The translations under genes and the position numbers were made by a program. From Naematelia aurantialba (lineage: Eukaryota > Basidiomycota > Tremellomycetes > Tremellales > Naemateliaceae), in NCBI GenBank assembly GCA_021527695.1, contig JAKFAO010000011.1:992001-1056000 (forward strand): a DNA stretch of 64,000 nt. The letters run 5' to 3'. Below, one piece after another: positions 22,044-33,906 of the stretch (within the stretch, counting starts at the first letter, position 1; every line of letters starts with the position of its first letter). The notes beneath the pieces were generated by a model. That model was not told where the DNA came from. It did not search any database and saw only the letters and a list, made by a program, of their open reading frames with translations.

Positions 22044-23346
22044 TCACAAGAAGCTCAGATGAGCCGCTACCAGGTCGGGCAGGTCGTCGTATCCCTGCGA
22101 AACCCAGCTTGGGCGGTTGTCCGTGCCAGGTGGGTGACCGTTTTGGCCCGGGACCCGCCGAGGTGAAGGAGCGATGTTCTGCTCATCAAGAGCACCCAGG
22201 ACATCGCGTAGCGTTTGCATTGGACTGCCATGTCCACTGAATTCGGGGAGTGCGGGGAGCCACGACCAATCCTGTGAATCGGGTTCTGCAGCAGACCGTG
22301 GTGCCTCGAGCGCTCCGGGTGGTACGATGGATGGGTAGACGACCTTGTGCGCTTCCCACGCCCTGCATCATATTGTTAGCTGATGCCATATGTTTAGTCA
22401 GCTCACGCCTGTCGCTCTTGGTACTCTGCGTCGCCTTCCCAGCCGCCCTCTTTCTGTCGCTGCGTCGCAATCCATTTGTCGAGTATCCCTTCGATCCCGC
22501 GGCTCGGAACGACCGGGTTCTGGCGAGATACTTCCTGGCGACATTGCGGGCAATTGATCCGTTCTCCTTGTTCGGCCTGAGTCGGTCAGAAACTGTCTGG
22601 AGATCATAGCGGCACGGATCGATTGGGGATGGACGTACCCTACTGGATATCCACGAGACCGCGCACCCGCCGCACAGGGCGTGGCCGCACGGAACGAGCT
22701 GTTGTGGACCCACCCTGCTCGGTCAGTTCGGTCATCTCGCCGGCACCGGCAGGCCCGCCGCTTACATGATGTCCATGCAAATTGAACACATGAGGTCTTC
22801 ACTCATTCCCTCGACGAAGTCTTTGCATTCCTTCTCAAATTGCCTTGCTTCGTTTACTCCTTCGTTTGGATCTTTCTCTGTAAGTCTCGCCAGTTTGCGT
22901 GTATCGGATCTCCCGCCTCTGTCATCATGCCTTGAATCATGCCTCGGGGCGGCAGGTCTTGGAGGACTGTTTCTGGGAGATCGGAGACGCTGCGCTCCGG
23001 TGTTGTCCAATTCGACTGCGACGGGGTAAACAGCGGGCGTTCGCCTGACGTTCGTCACGCTGTAATATGGTTTATCATTGGCGTAGCGATATCGGGAGGT
23101 CTCGGACGGACGACTTGGAGCATCGGTGCGCGAAGCAGCTGGATACGCGACTCGGTGGGTTCTGAGCGGGTCTCGACTCTCCGTGGAGACAGACATCGTC
23201 TTTTGATGGCCTGGGGTCTTGGGTTGAGGAGTGGTGGAGCCACCGAGGAAGTCCACCACGGCCGGGGCTTGTTTCTCGCTACGGCCGGGTCGAGACTGTG
23301 TGGGAGGTGGCCGAGAAGATCGTTGGGGTGGGTAGGAGGGGTACAT
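22044..23346 (-). CDS. RING-finger protein, probable E3 ubiquitin ligase
   Basis: Four exons (23346-22766, 22714-22639, 22576-22407, 22362-22044) join in phase to 381 residues. The first 170 residues are Pro/Ser/Arg-rich and disordered. About residues 187-237 form a C3HC4 RING: LMCSICMDIM, then VPCGHALCGGC, then INCPQCRQE. All eight zinc ligands are present but spread over three exons. A tail of about 145 residues follows, with WIATQRQKEGGWEGDAEYQE and a low-complexity end. RING proteins recruit an E2 and ubiquitinate partners; the substrate is unknown. The reading frame through exon 3 is forced by an in-frame TGA just upstream of its acceptor. Confidence 0.88.
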
Positions 23347-24084
23347 GTTGAAAAGAGATGGAGGTTGATCGAGGCGGATGGTTAAAAGGTCGACGTCTAC
23401 GAAGGAAGGAAGGGTTGAAAGGACCCCTCACCGCCGTCGTCGTCTGTGGCGAAGGTTTGTGGCAGAGTGGCGAAAACGGGTCGTTACTCATCGGCATGGT
23501 CGTTTGAACGGATCCTTATAGTCTTTACCGATATCATCGAATTTAAGCCTTCTGGCCCACTGGGCAGCCACGAAGCCAAGAGCAAGTTGAGACGCAACTC
23601 TCGCTACTTTACATAGCCCCCCGGTCCTCTCCATTCGAAGACTGTCTCCGTGCGCTGTGGTCGTTGACATGACGAGTTTATTCAAGCGAGTCGAGTCGGC
23701 GCTCCTTTGGCTGCTGCTCAAACGTCCAACGCGTCGCAGGCTGGGGCTATGAAAGGTTCACAGTCGACTTATCTCTCGCTGCCACGGCGTCGTCCTTCTC
23801 CTGGGGATACGCTTGCCAGTTTTGGGGCGAGATGAAAGGGTACACCAGTTGGTGGAGCGACTTGGCCACGAAGACCGCCTTGTTTCTTTTCCCTCCCCTC
23901 ATTTCCGTCTCACCCACCGAGGTTTCTTCTTCCACAGGACGGATCGCCATCGAACTCAAAGCTTAGTAAGCCTGACTCCAAGCCCACTCGCCCCGACCGA
24001 CCCCTGAACGTCTCCAGCCCCTACTACTCACCGCCCGCCAGCCACTAGTTTCGATCGGTAGTGGTATTGCAGCAAGCCAAAGGC
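23347..24084. other. Intergenic region with unassigned small open frames
   Basis: Three short frames overlap here. Two are on the minus strand: one from ATG 23950 to 23747 with YPFISPQNWQAYPQEKD, and one from ATG 23670 to 23488 with VARVASQLALGFVAAQWARR. One is on the plus strand, from an acceptor near 23740, with SWGYACQFWGEMKGY. Each is open for 180-230 bp but I cannot build a spliced gene that keeps phase. One may be a small membrane or mitochondrial protein gene. Confidence 0.3.
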
Positions 24085-26196
24085 ATGGTCGTGAGTCCCC
24101 AGCACGAGAACGGATGGGAAGATGTGGGCGGCTACGCAGGTGGCGGTAGCCGACAGGCCAACTTTTTGCAGAAGCTCTACGAGTAAGTCGTACTCATGAC
24201 CGACAGCGGTGACCGCCCATGTTCCTACCGGGAAGACAGCGCCGAAGACAACCCATCGCTCTTCTTCTGGGCGCTATGATGCTCGTCGATCGACGCTGAT
24301 CATAGCTCCCCTGCCTGCATCTCCGATTTCACCGGTTCTGACAAATTCGGACACTATGCTCACGCATCCGTAGCTTCTTGTCCCTGGACCCTCATCCATG
24401 CCCAGAAGTCATCTATTGGGCTTCAGACAGCCGTCAACTTGTCATTGCCCAGCCTGACCGCGTAAGTGGCAGTGCATCTAGGCTCATCACACTGAACATC
24501 CCCTCCCTCGCCACCTCGATTAGCTTGCAGTTCTTTCAGGACGAAAGCTGACTAAGGACCGGTAGCTGGTCAAAGAAGTGTTGCCACGTCTGTTCAAGCA
24601 TGACAAGCTGTCTTCTTTCGGCCGCCAGCTCAATGTACGTCACGAATGATGAGGCCAAGCAAGGCTGTGCTCAATGTATCCTGCTGACATTGGATATTCA
24701 TCAGATATATGGTTTTTCGCGCCTGTTTCCGGGAAGGCAATTCAAGGATGCGAGTGGCAACATCTCCGATGCCTCTGTCTGGGCGCGTGAGTGGACTCTC
24801 CTCGCTTTGCCATTGACCGGTCGCTGATGCGTACTTAGATCCGAGCTTACATCGTCTGTCCAGTCCTGCAGAAATAGCCTGTATCAAGCGGCGAGCTGCG
24901 CCAAAACTGTTCCGCACACGTCGGCTGGCCAATGGACAGATTGTGCGCACACGCGCTGGTCCTGGCGTGGAAGCCAAGTTTCGCGAAGTGCGCGAGAACA
25001 TCGCAGAGACTCGCCGAGCCCGCGGCTCGCTGTCCATCACTGCTGCGCCGTCTGGGCCTCAGACCCCCACGGCCCAGGAATACGAGTACCCGTTCAATGG
25101 TGGCGGGAGCTTGGGGCGGATCGACGAAGGTATCGTCGCGAACGAAGTGAGCGGGTATCCTTTTACACCCTTCCAGTCGAGCTTCGACGCGTTTGACCAG
25201 CACCGCCGAGGCTCGACCATGTCGATCGACGATTTTTCGCCGAACCAAGACCTGAACCAAGACCTCGTTCAAAGCCCGGGAGGGTTACCTGGGGGCGGAA
25301 GCGGCGGGGGAAACGGTGCCATGTTCGCCATGCCGCACGGTTTGTTGCCGATGCCAATGAATTCTGCCGACCACGCCAGTCACACGCCAAAGGAACTGCG
25401 ACCGTTCCAGAGCTGTCCGGCGTCTGTGCACGCCTCTCCTGTGTCCGGAAGGACGGCGATCGAAGGTTGGGGCAACCTGTTTTCCCACTCGATAACACAG
25501 CAAGATGCAGACGTCCACGTCCATCAACACCAGCCGTACGAGTCGCCGCATATGCGGTCCACAAAACCCCAGTTGCGCATTACTGCCCCGGCTGCTCCGA
25601 ACCCGTTTTACCAGATCAACAGTCATGGTGACAGCAGGGACTACAACCCCGCGTTTGAAACTTACCAAGTTTCCCCGACCGACGGCTCATGGAGCACCTT
25701 TCCGTCGTCGCACCCCGCACTGTTCTCGCCCGCATTCAGCTGGGAAGAAGGGCAGTCGACAATCGACCCCCGCTGGATCAGTCCGGGCAGTTCAACAGCC
25801 TGGTCCACACCCAACACCACGCGCCACACCTCGCCCGTGTCTCCCGCTTTCCAGGCTCAGGCCGACGAACACAAGTGCGCTCCGGGGACTGGTGTTGGTG
25901 GAGACAAGGCCAACAACAGCGAAGGAGGCGATGGAGGGCAGCACGCATCGACCAGCAACTTTTTCGCGCACCCCAGCACCACTCCGCACATCGCGTTCTT
26001 GGGCACACAAAGTTACCCGCCGCGAGGTATCGAGCGGCGAGCGATCGAAGCGGCTGGATCACCTGCCATCTTGCCGGCATCGCATGTGGGCGATCTCGTG
26101 TCGTCGTTCAACCTCGAGACTCAGGGGCAGACGGCCATCGCGGTCGACGGCGAGGAGAACGGGGCAGGTGGGAGCGGGAGCAGGTGGTGGCGCTGA
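24085..26196 (+). CDS. HSF-type transcription factor
   Basis: Five exons (24085-24182, 24374-24461, 24566-24634, 24705-24786, 24839-26196) join in phase to 564 residues. The heat-shock-factor DNA-binding domain spans about residues 26-115: ANFLQKLYDFLSLDPHP, VIYWASDSRQLVIAQPDR, then VLPRLFKHDKLSSFGRQLNI and YGFSRLFPGRQF. The recognition helix SSFxRQLN and the following YGF are clear, although Gly replaces the common Val. No hydrophobic heptad repeat of a trimerising HSF1 follows; the remaining 420 residues are Gly/Ser/Pro/Gln-rich. It is therefore an HSF-fold regulator (Sfl1/HSF-like) that need not be the heat-shock factor itself. It acts in the nucleus. Confidence 0.87.
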
Positions 26197-27340
26197 GTGT
26201 GAAGGCTCGCGTTAGCATCAGCGATCACCCCACCCATGTGTGACATCTCAAGTGCACTCAGCTCTATTCCTTGTCTTTCGAGGTCCGGTCCGCAGATCCT
26301 CTCTCCCAGTGGTCAATGGCATAATCCCCCTTCGCCACACGGACCTAGCCGAACCATGCCCACTCTAATACCACTCCACCTCCGAATGGGCTAGTGACGA
26401 CAATCAACCCATGTAATACCGTTGTCATCCTGCAACTGGATATAATTGTGCCCCTGGATTTTGTCACTTTGGACCATCCTTACGTGTCCATCTCTCCTTG
26501 GAGCCGACACCTAGTCCGCCTGTCCCCTCGTCAGCTGTCAGCTACCAGCAATCAGCTCGTCCGCTTGTCACTTGTCAGCTTGTCCGCTATAGGAGTGTGA
26601 GCTTGTTGGTTCCTCGGTCGGTTGAATAATCAGCATTCCAACTATCAACCCACCTGGCTTCCAACTCGCCTGACTCCGCAGTCTGTGTCTGCGCCCCTGT
26701 ACATTGTAGCGTATCAGGGGCAATAGATAGCCTTGTCGACCTTGTCTTCTTGTCACACCAATTGCCGTGCCGCAAGTGTACGACCTGTCCTCTTACGTAT
26801 ACGACTCGATCTGCTTGTCTGCTAGCAATACAATGGGCCTGGGACTTGGTGTCTATGCGTGTCTCTTCTCTCCTTCTTTCCCTCGCTCCTCCCTCTTCCG
26901 TCCTTCCTTCCTCTACGCCTTGCCCCCTTGCCTCCTCCTTCTACTTGACCGCCTTCTCTCGAACCTCCTTCTCTATCTTCCTAGTTATCCTCACTCCCGT
27001 CTCTTCCCTTGCACACTTCTTTCGCGTGATAGCTTTAGCTTACTCATCTTTCATCTATCAGTATGGTTCGTGTCTTCAGTTCTTCGCCCAGCGCCATCCC
27101 GGCCAGCGTAGGTAGGCATACTAGTACATACACCTCGTCTTGTAGCTATTCAAGTACTGCGAGAGTGATAACGCTCTATGCAACATACATGTCATGCGCG
27201 GGTGGTACAACACAAGGATAGATGAGTGCCGGATGGCCACATGAGAGTGAGAGACCAGATAGCGTGGACTGCTTGGATGTGTCGATCGATGTCTACTTCG
27301 ACGCTCAACAGACGACGCCTGAGGCACTGATGAAGCAAGC
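26197..27340. other. 1.1-kb convergent intergenic region
   Basis: Between the convergent HSF-type and DHHC genes. It has short imperfect repeats (ttgtcagct, ttgtccgc near 26520-26590) and pyrimidine-rich stretches near 26860-27030. No gene is supported. Confidence 0.4.
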
Positions 27341-29855
27341 TCAGACTTCGAACCACACCACTTTCGGCTTCCCTCTGAAACCTGCGTCCGCATGGTTGTT
27401 TCCTGTCTCGATAGCGCCATCGTCCTCGTGGCCGTCGACTTCGTATCCACCCTCGTTGTCGTCCTCGTCCTCGGTATACTCGTATTCATCATCGGTTTCG
27501 ACTTGTTCCGCTTCGCCAGCCGGCGTGGAACTCTTGACGCCGTACCGTAATTCGGCTGTGAGCTCGCGCAATTTCTCGAGCTTGGACGGATCGTATTCGA
27601 AAAAGTGTCCGGCCTCTTCGCCCGCCCTAGCACGCCGTAAGCACCAAGAACTGCCCACCGCAGCACGGCGCAGCGTGGCACAGACAGCACACCACACTCA
27701 CCGATCCGTCGTCCGCGCAACGGGCCACATTGCCCTCCATACCGCTGCCACTGTCACCCCCTTAGTCCGGCTCGGTGTCACAGTCCCAAAGAACAACTCC
27801 CCCAAGTTTCGCCGCCAGCCAAGATCATACACATTTATCTCGGCCGCTTCGTACCGCAGTCGATTACGTTCTTGCCGCGTCAACAGGTGGTCTGGTTTCC
27901 AGTACCGCGCTGAGGAGGTGGATGGGGATGGAGGTAGGAGAGCAACGGGGTAGGAGTGGGTCATGTTTTCCAGGGTTGTTAGGTTGTTTCTGCAAGATCA
28001 GCTCTTGTCAATGGCGGTCCAACTACTGTCTCCTGGGGCGTCCGGCTGTGAACTATAACAGAATAAAAGGCAAGGTAGAGCGTGTGGAGAGGGAAGAAGG
28101 AAGAAGGAAGAAGGAAGAAGGAAGAAGGAAGAAGGAAGAAGGCAGAAGAAGGAAGAAGGCAGAAGGAAGAAGAAGGAAGAAGGCAGAAGGAAGAAGGAAG
28201 GAAGAAGGAAGGAGCATAGTCGAGCTCAAGGATGAGAGCACGAATGCAATAGGATTTATAGACTCACGCAGCGAGCCACCAATGGTACACTGCCAAACTG
28301 CCGACCGCGAGGCCGAAGAAGACACTGAGGAGGGCTAGTAACATGAACGCTACCGGAGCAAAGTCGAGTTGCTGCTGTTCATCGTGAGTACACTCATCCA
28401 AGGAGGGCGTCAACTGTAAGGGGAGAGAGAGAAAGATTGGGCGAAAAGGGGGATGACTTCGAATTGCGAAGCCACCCTTCGCGATGGCTATGTTGAGGGA
28501 GGGATCGAGAGAGGGACGGAGGGGAGTAGGTCAAAGTAACGTACAGGGGAGGCTCTGTGTGAGCCAGAGTTGGGTATATTCGGGTCCGGATTCCCTGGAG
28601 TCGAGACAAAGTCCCCTGGGTCCTGGAAGAAGCGAACACTTTCGTACCCCGCTTCTATGCAAATGTATATTGCGAGCATGGTCCCGTATGTCACGAACAG
28701 CAAGAATGGTTTGTCTGAGTGTCGTCAGCTCTTAGCGACTTGACAGCCATGGCCACGAATTCGGGACAAGTAGACGTACAGTTGTTGAGCCCCACGCAAG
28801 TGCCGACCCAGACACAGTGGTGGTCCACTACTCTATTCAGCGCCTGCACAGCGACGGTCGGGACAAGCTTACTCTTCAGCACGCAGGTCTGGCAGAATCG
28901 ACAATGGTGACACCTATCTGGTTTCCAGCCTTCACATTTGGAGCACCACCGCGGTCCGCCAGAATTGGACTTGGCCATCAATGCCGTCCTGCTGTGCCGC
29001 TGGTCCTGATCCTGCATCTCTGCATCCGCTACGAGAGACTTCTCTTCGGCTGCGGCATCTTCCTCGCCAGCGGATCGAGGGGTGGTAGGCACGAATGGCG
29101 ATGCGGCGAAGGGGAATGGGCTGACAGACGGAAAAAATCCCCCAGTATGTTCGGAGGACGAGGACGACGCAGGGGACGACGTCGACGTTGATGCGAAAGT
29201 GGAGGTAGCAGGATAGGCTGCCTCGGAGTGCCGTGCCATCCCGAGAGGTAGGGGGCTGGGGCGGTCTTTAGACACCCGCCCGTTCAGCCATGACGAGTTG
29301 CGAAGGTATCGAAGGGGGATATCATCGTCGTCCTTTCCTGCGACGGCCTGGAATCTAGCTGGTGTCTCTTTCTCATCCATCGCAGCAGACAAGGGGGCAA
29401 GTGACTGGTCGGGTTTCCCAGCAGGCCGCGAGGAGGTCGTGATCAGCGAAATCAGGGTCAGGAGGAACAGCGCATTAACGATGATTATCCTGCTTCAGTC
29501 AGCTGCTGTCCTCCATCGTTACATTGCTGTCGAAAGCTGACTGTTCCGCGAAACGCCATATCTCGTGTCGGCGAAACAGGATCTCATGTATCGAGATGAC
29601 GACGATAAACGTTGCCCATGTCGATCCGAGAATCAAGTAGCTTACTGCATCGTCCATCAGCCCGTACCACAAAGGCAGGAGGAGGATGTACCGAACAGTG
29701 GGACCTTTGCGAGCCGGCGCTGTAGTTCCGTCCTTGCTTTCGGTCTCGTCATGGTGTCCCAGCAATAAGAGGTGAGCAGCGCGTATGCATGCTGCCTTTT
29801 GATGGCAATATAAAGCAGCGTCTCGGTGAAAAAAGGAGGTGCTGGATCCATTCAT
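27341..29855 (-). CDS. PFA3: DHHC-type protein S-palmitoyltransferase (PFA3-like)
   Basis: Seven exons (29855-29542, 29489-28873, 28827-28780, 28714-28545, 28374-28268, 27989-27702, 27626-27341) join in phase to 609 residues. Four membrane spans are visible: [52 protein letters not shown] and [20 protein letters not shown]. The Cys-rich domain reads [16 protein letters not shown], then [20 protein letters not shown], with the catalytic DHHC cysteine. A TTxE motif follows span 4 (NNLTTLEN). The enzyme transfers palmitate to cysteines of substrates on endomembranes; yeast Pfa3 acts at the vacuole on Vac8. Oddities are a Ser-rich insert of about 150 residues between span 2 and the Cys-rich domain, Val instead of the usual Pro after DHHC, and an intron carrying a purine microsatellite. 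Confidence 0.9.
28091..28213 (+). repeat. GAAG/GAA purine microsatellite in a PFA3-like intron
   Basis: About 120 bp of gaagg, gaa and ggcagaa units lies wholly within the intron 27990-28267 of the palmitoyltransferase gene, as a pyrimidine tract on its transcript strand. That intron is 278 nt, much longer than its neighbours. Confidence 0.85.
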
Positions 29856-30193
29856 CGCCTCTCCTGACTGACTGCACAGTGATGCGGGGCTCCCACCTTC
29901 AAGTCGCATTCACCCTCATGCATTGTGTTGAGCTCATGCATTGTGTTGGAGAGAGCTCCAGTGTGTATCCCAGACATTGCATGCATGCATTGCTCACAGG
30001 CGAGACGTTGCGTACCCAGCGCTGCATGAGCTATTATAAGCTTCACGTACCCAACGATCGTCCGTTACCATCGACAATTACGTAAGCCGACGCGTCCTGT
30101 AGCAGGCGTCAAAACAAATCAATTGTCTCTTGTCACTCTCTGCCCAGAACCGTTTCCATACATTCGTCCACCGCCGTCCTGGGCGCCAGGCTC
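29856..30193. promoter_or_regulatory. Divergent promoter region of PFA3-like and BRN1
   Basis: The 338 bp between the two start codons contain a tandem 18-bp duplication at 29915-29950 (unit starts CTCATGCATTGTG), followed by a run of atgcatgcat near 29980. No known factor site is firmly identified. Confidence 0.45.
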
Positions 30194-33100
30194 ATGATGC
30201 CCATTACAGCACTACCGACCGGCCACCCACATCCACATCGGGCTGCTTCTCACCACCTGAAGTCTCGTGTCGCTGCCGAGTCACCAGACTCATCTCCACT
30301 CCAGCCGTCCAATCGTGCCAACATCCTACCGTCCGCTCCCGCTCTGCCCAAGATGAACGACGATGCGGCTGAAAAGGCTGCACGCCGTAAATCTGCGCAT
30401 TTTGGTGACTTGGGGCACGGAGAGCCCGGAGGCGCAGCGGGTGCCAAAAAGAGGGTCGTTTCTGCTTTGGCGGTGCAGGCGCAACAACACCAACAACAGC
30501 AGCAAGGGCAGGGAGGCGGGACAGGGCACAAACGCGCCAAGAGACTCAGTGCGGTGGCACCCAGCGAGCCGATAGTCTCTATGGAGGTAATGAGCACCAA
30601 CTTCGAGGAGTGGATGAAGCTCGCTACGGACAATGTGGGTGCACCTCCCCCCGGACCATCTGGCAGCTGACCGGAGACTTCAGAAAATAACCGCAACAAA
30701 CACATGGAACTTTGCGCTCATCGATTACTTTGCCGACCTCACACTGCTGAGAAATGACGAGGACCAAAGTGAGTCGAAAAGAAGCTGTCCAGGCAACGTC
30801 GGCTGATAGTTCGTGTTAGGTATAAACTTCCAGAAAGCTTCATGTACGCTTGACGGGTGTGTCAAGATCTGGACTTCTCGCGTGGACAGTGTAGCAACGG
30901 AGACTGGAAAGCTGTTGAGCGGTTTGGCAGGCGGTGGTCTGTTTACCGGCTCATCCTGCCGCTCAAACAACTGACCCGTGCGTAGGTGGCGGAGACGAAG
31001 TACGTGACGAAGGCGAAGAGGGCGACGAAGAGGAAGGCACAGAAGGACCCGCAAAGCGCAAGGCAAGTTCATCGGAGCATTAAACAACAGAGAGGCTGAT
31101 ACCGCTGCAGACGACGCATCGCTCAGAAGCGACCCTCGCAAAGTCCTTTGCAGCTCTCCAAGTCAAGAAGTTCGACCTCGAGTTCACAGTGGATCCGCTC
31201 TTTAAGAAGACGAGTGCGGATTTTGACGAAGGGGGCGCCATGGGGTTATTGATGAACCACTTGAGCGTGGATGGGAAGGGACGTGTGGTATTTGATGCTG
31301 GTGACGCAGGTATCGAGGAGGAAGCGGAGGAAGAGGAAGATGTTGAGGACGAACCGGTCGATCTGGACAAGCTCAGAGGTAGGGCAAGCTTGTTGCTGTA
31401 TCGCTGACATCAGAATTCCTACCTAGCGCTGAGAAGGCCAAGGAGTTGAACATTTCCGACACACTTGCTGGGTTCCGGTTCTCATCTGATCCTGAGACTA
31501 TGACCGACTTTGTCTCACTCGTCGGCCTGAAAGATTCGTTCAACGACGAACCGAGCCACTCCAATGCCGACTTTGAAGGCCTGGCGCCGACTGGCGAGGA
31601 GCAAGATTTCTTCGGAGACGACGACTACGATGCGCCGGTAGACATGGGCGGGGGCGGGTTCGACGACGGTGCTTCGGTAGTTGGCGATGGCGAGGACCGG
31701 GAGCCTTTCTCAGGTGCTCTCGGGATGGCACGCCCAGGAGAGGGACATCTGCCGTTCGATCCGACGAGGCAGGGAAGGGGCGAGCTGGTGATGGCGCTGG
31801 TGGGTGGCGAGGGAGAGGATCAGGATGGAATGTTCGATTACTTTGATCGAGGGTTTGGGAAGAATTGGGCAGGCGCGGAACACTGGAAATTGCGAAAGGT
31901 GGCTCGTAAAGGTTGGTTCCTCACCTCACATGGTCAGTCTCAATAGCTTATCGTACTCCTGTAGACGTTGCGCCAGCATCGACTGGGACACGAGAGAAGA
32001 AGGCGCCGAAAGCTGCCTTCACTATTGATTTCGCATCACCGTCGACTTCGGCAACGTCGTCCAAGACTCTCTTTACTTCGGCGCCAAAATCTTCGCTCAC
32101 CCTTTCGTCGAACAAGGCGACGTCCAGTCGCCGGTCAAGCAAGAAGGGCGATTCAAAGAAGCGAAAGGACGAGTACCTCTTACCTGATGACATGCACTTT
32201 TCGAGCCGACAGTTGTTGCGGTTGTTCTTGAAGCCCAAGTTCTCGGTGAGTCGTTCTGTTCGTCTGGTCCGACGGCAGTCGATATGACATTCGAGAGAAT
32301 CGTTGTCAGCAAACTAATGTAACACAGCTTCGCATGCGGCGGAATGCTGCGTCGGCTCGCATGGCAGGTCAGCTCAACCCTCAGCAGATCCTTCTAAAGT
32401 TGTAACTGATGTGGAATAGAAAATCCCAACGGGGAGATCGACGAGAACTTCTGGGCACAGGCGGCTGCTGATCGTGCGGATTTCGGTGATCAGAACGGAG
32501 AGGGCATGGGTGAGGCGTATATCTCTTCTGCGAGACAGAGCTGACAAGTTAGATATGGGTTCGGGACCGATACCATTCGAGTCTCAGTTTTTCCACGACG
32601 ATGACGTCGACGACCAATTCGTGGACGACGGTCTCGATGCTCTCACTGTCGATGGCGATATGGATATGGACGCTCGACCGGCATTGGAAGGAGATGAAGA
32701 GGATCTGTGGCAGGGGTCGCAAAGGATCGAGCTGAAGAAGTCCAAGCCTGAGAATGTGGCGTTTGCGAAGAAGGCAAAGAGGGTCGATGTGAAGCGGTTA
32801 AAGGACGATATTTGGACTGGCCTGAAGTCGCTCATTCCCGAGCCTGATGCCTCGGATCGTCCCGTGAGTCGCCGATCCTCCAACCCTCCGACTCTCCAAT
32901 TCTCTAGCCTCTCACCACTCCGAGCGTGGCCGATTGCCTACCAGCGGCAAATGCCGCCATGCCGGATTACCTTGCTATCTGTCGAAGCGCGGTGAACTGA
33001 TGTACAACGTAGGAGAATCCTCAATCCCAAGCGCCATTGGTGATCGAAACGGCGAAAGAAGAAGGCAAGACGTTCGACAACATCATCACGTCATTACGAT

Positions 33101-33551
33101 CTACCTATCCACGGGAAAAGATGTCGGAGATTTCCACGTCGTTCTGCTTCATCTGCCTGCTGCACCTAGCCAATGAAGAGGGTCTCCGACTCGAGACAGC
33201 GCGATATGATGGCAAGGACACAGAGGACGTGGGCTTCCAGGGCTTTGCCGAGGATCCTGCCGTTCCTGCATCGGCTGATCATGCCACTGACGGCGTGGGG
33301 TTGGTGGGGTATGGAGCTGGAGCTGGGGCTGGGGGGCGTTGGGGACTGGAGAAAGACAAGGGTGAAAAGAGGGATAGGGTCGTGGGCGAGCTCCAGGCGC
33401 TACGGGTCTACAAGGTAAGTCTCTTGCTGTGTTGATTCTGAAGGCATCCTACCATGCCTCGACGGTGGTTGTGTTTTGAGTTCGGATGTGGATCGTAATG
33501 GATAAATGACTGACGAGTCGGTAGGATCCCGATGCTGGGCGTGCGGCGTAG
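30194..33551 (+). CDS. BRN1: Condensin complex non-SMC subunit (Barren/CAP-H)
   Basis: Twelve exons: 30194-30634, 30684-30768, 30820-30936, 30986-31062, 31111-31378, 31414-31932, 31965-32245, 32328-32367, 32420-32509, 32553-32863, 33013-33414 and 33525-33551. They join in phase to about 885 residues. Brn1 is the kleisin that links the Smc2 and Smc4 heads and the HEAT subunits. Diagnostic blocks are TATNTWNFALIDYFADL, SINFQKASCTLDGCVKIWTS, LAKSFAALQVKKFDLEFTVD-PLFKK, NWAGAEHWKLRKV and the C-terminal winged-helix region with STSFCFICLLHLANEEGL. The intron at 31063 starts with GC (gcaagt). The end of exon 3 could be 30933 instead of 30936, and exon 6 could stop near 31912; both keep phase. The upstream ATG at 30194 gives a long polar leader and an internal start at MNDDAAEKAARR is possible. 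Confidence 0.92.
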
Positions 33552-33599
33552 TCTGAGTTGATCAGAGCGTCCGAAGAGCTTGTTCGGGAGGTTTGAGCG

Positions 33600-33758
33600 T
33601 CCGATGAGGATGCGGACGACGACGATGATGATGGAGTGTGAACGAGGATAAGGACGTGGATGAGGATGTGGATGAAGAAGACGAGGGCGAGGAGCACGAG
33701 CAGGAGGATGAGTGTGAGGACAAGGATAAGGGTGAGGGTGAGGGTGAGGGTGAGGACA
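33600..33758 (+). repeat. G/A-rich GAGGAT and GGGTGA repeat tract after BRN1
   Basis: Degenerate 6-bp units (gatgag, gaggat, then perfect gagggt copies near 33731-33754) lie just downstream of the BRN1 stop, in the shared 3' region of BRN1 and the convergent RecQ gene. Several frames are open through it only because of the repeat. Confidence 0.65.
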
Positions 33759-33906
33759 TAGCGCTAGGAGAGACGAGGAGCGATCACTGCAGTGTATCTG
33801 ACTTGGGTTATGCATAACTTCACAGACTCGCTCGCGCACATACCCTTGCGCTCCTTATGCCATTGCTCGACCATGATGTATGTATGCTACATGTTGGGTT
33901 GACATT

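Noticed and set aside
23488..23950. A spliced small gene from the two minus-strand frames
   Set aside because: No donor and acceptor pair joins them in phase, and the overlapping plus-strand frame is equally open.
27222..27953. A 243-codon plus-strand frame
   Set aside because: It is antisense to the last two exons of the DHHC palmitoyltransferase.
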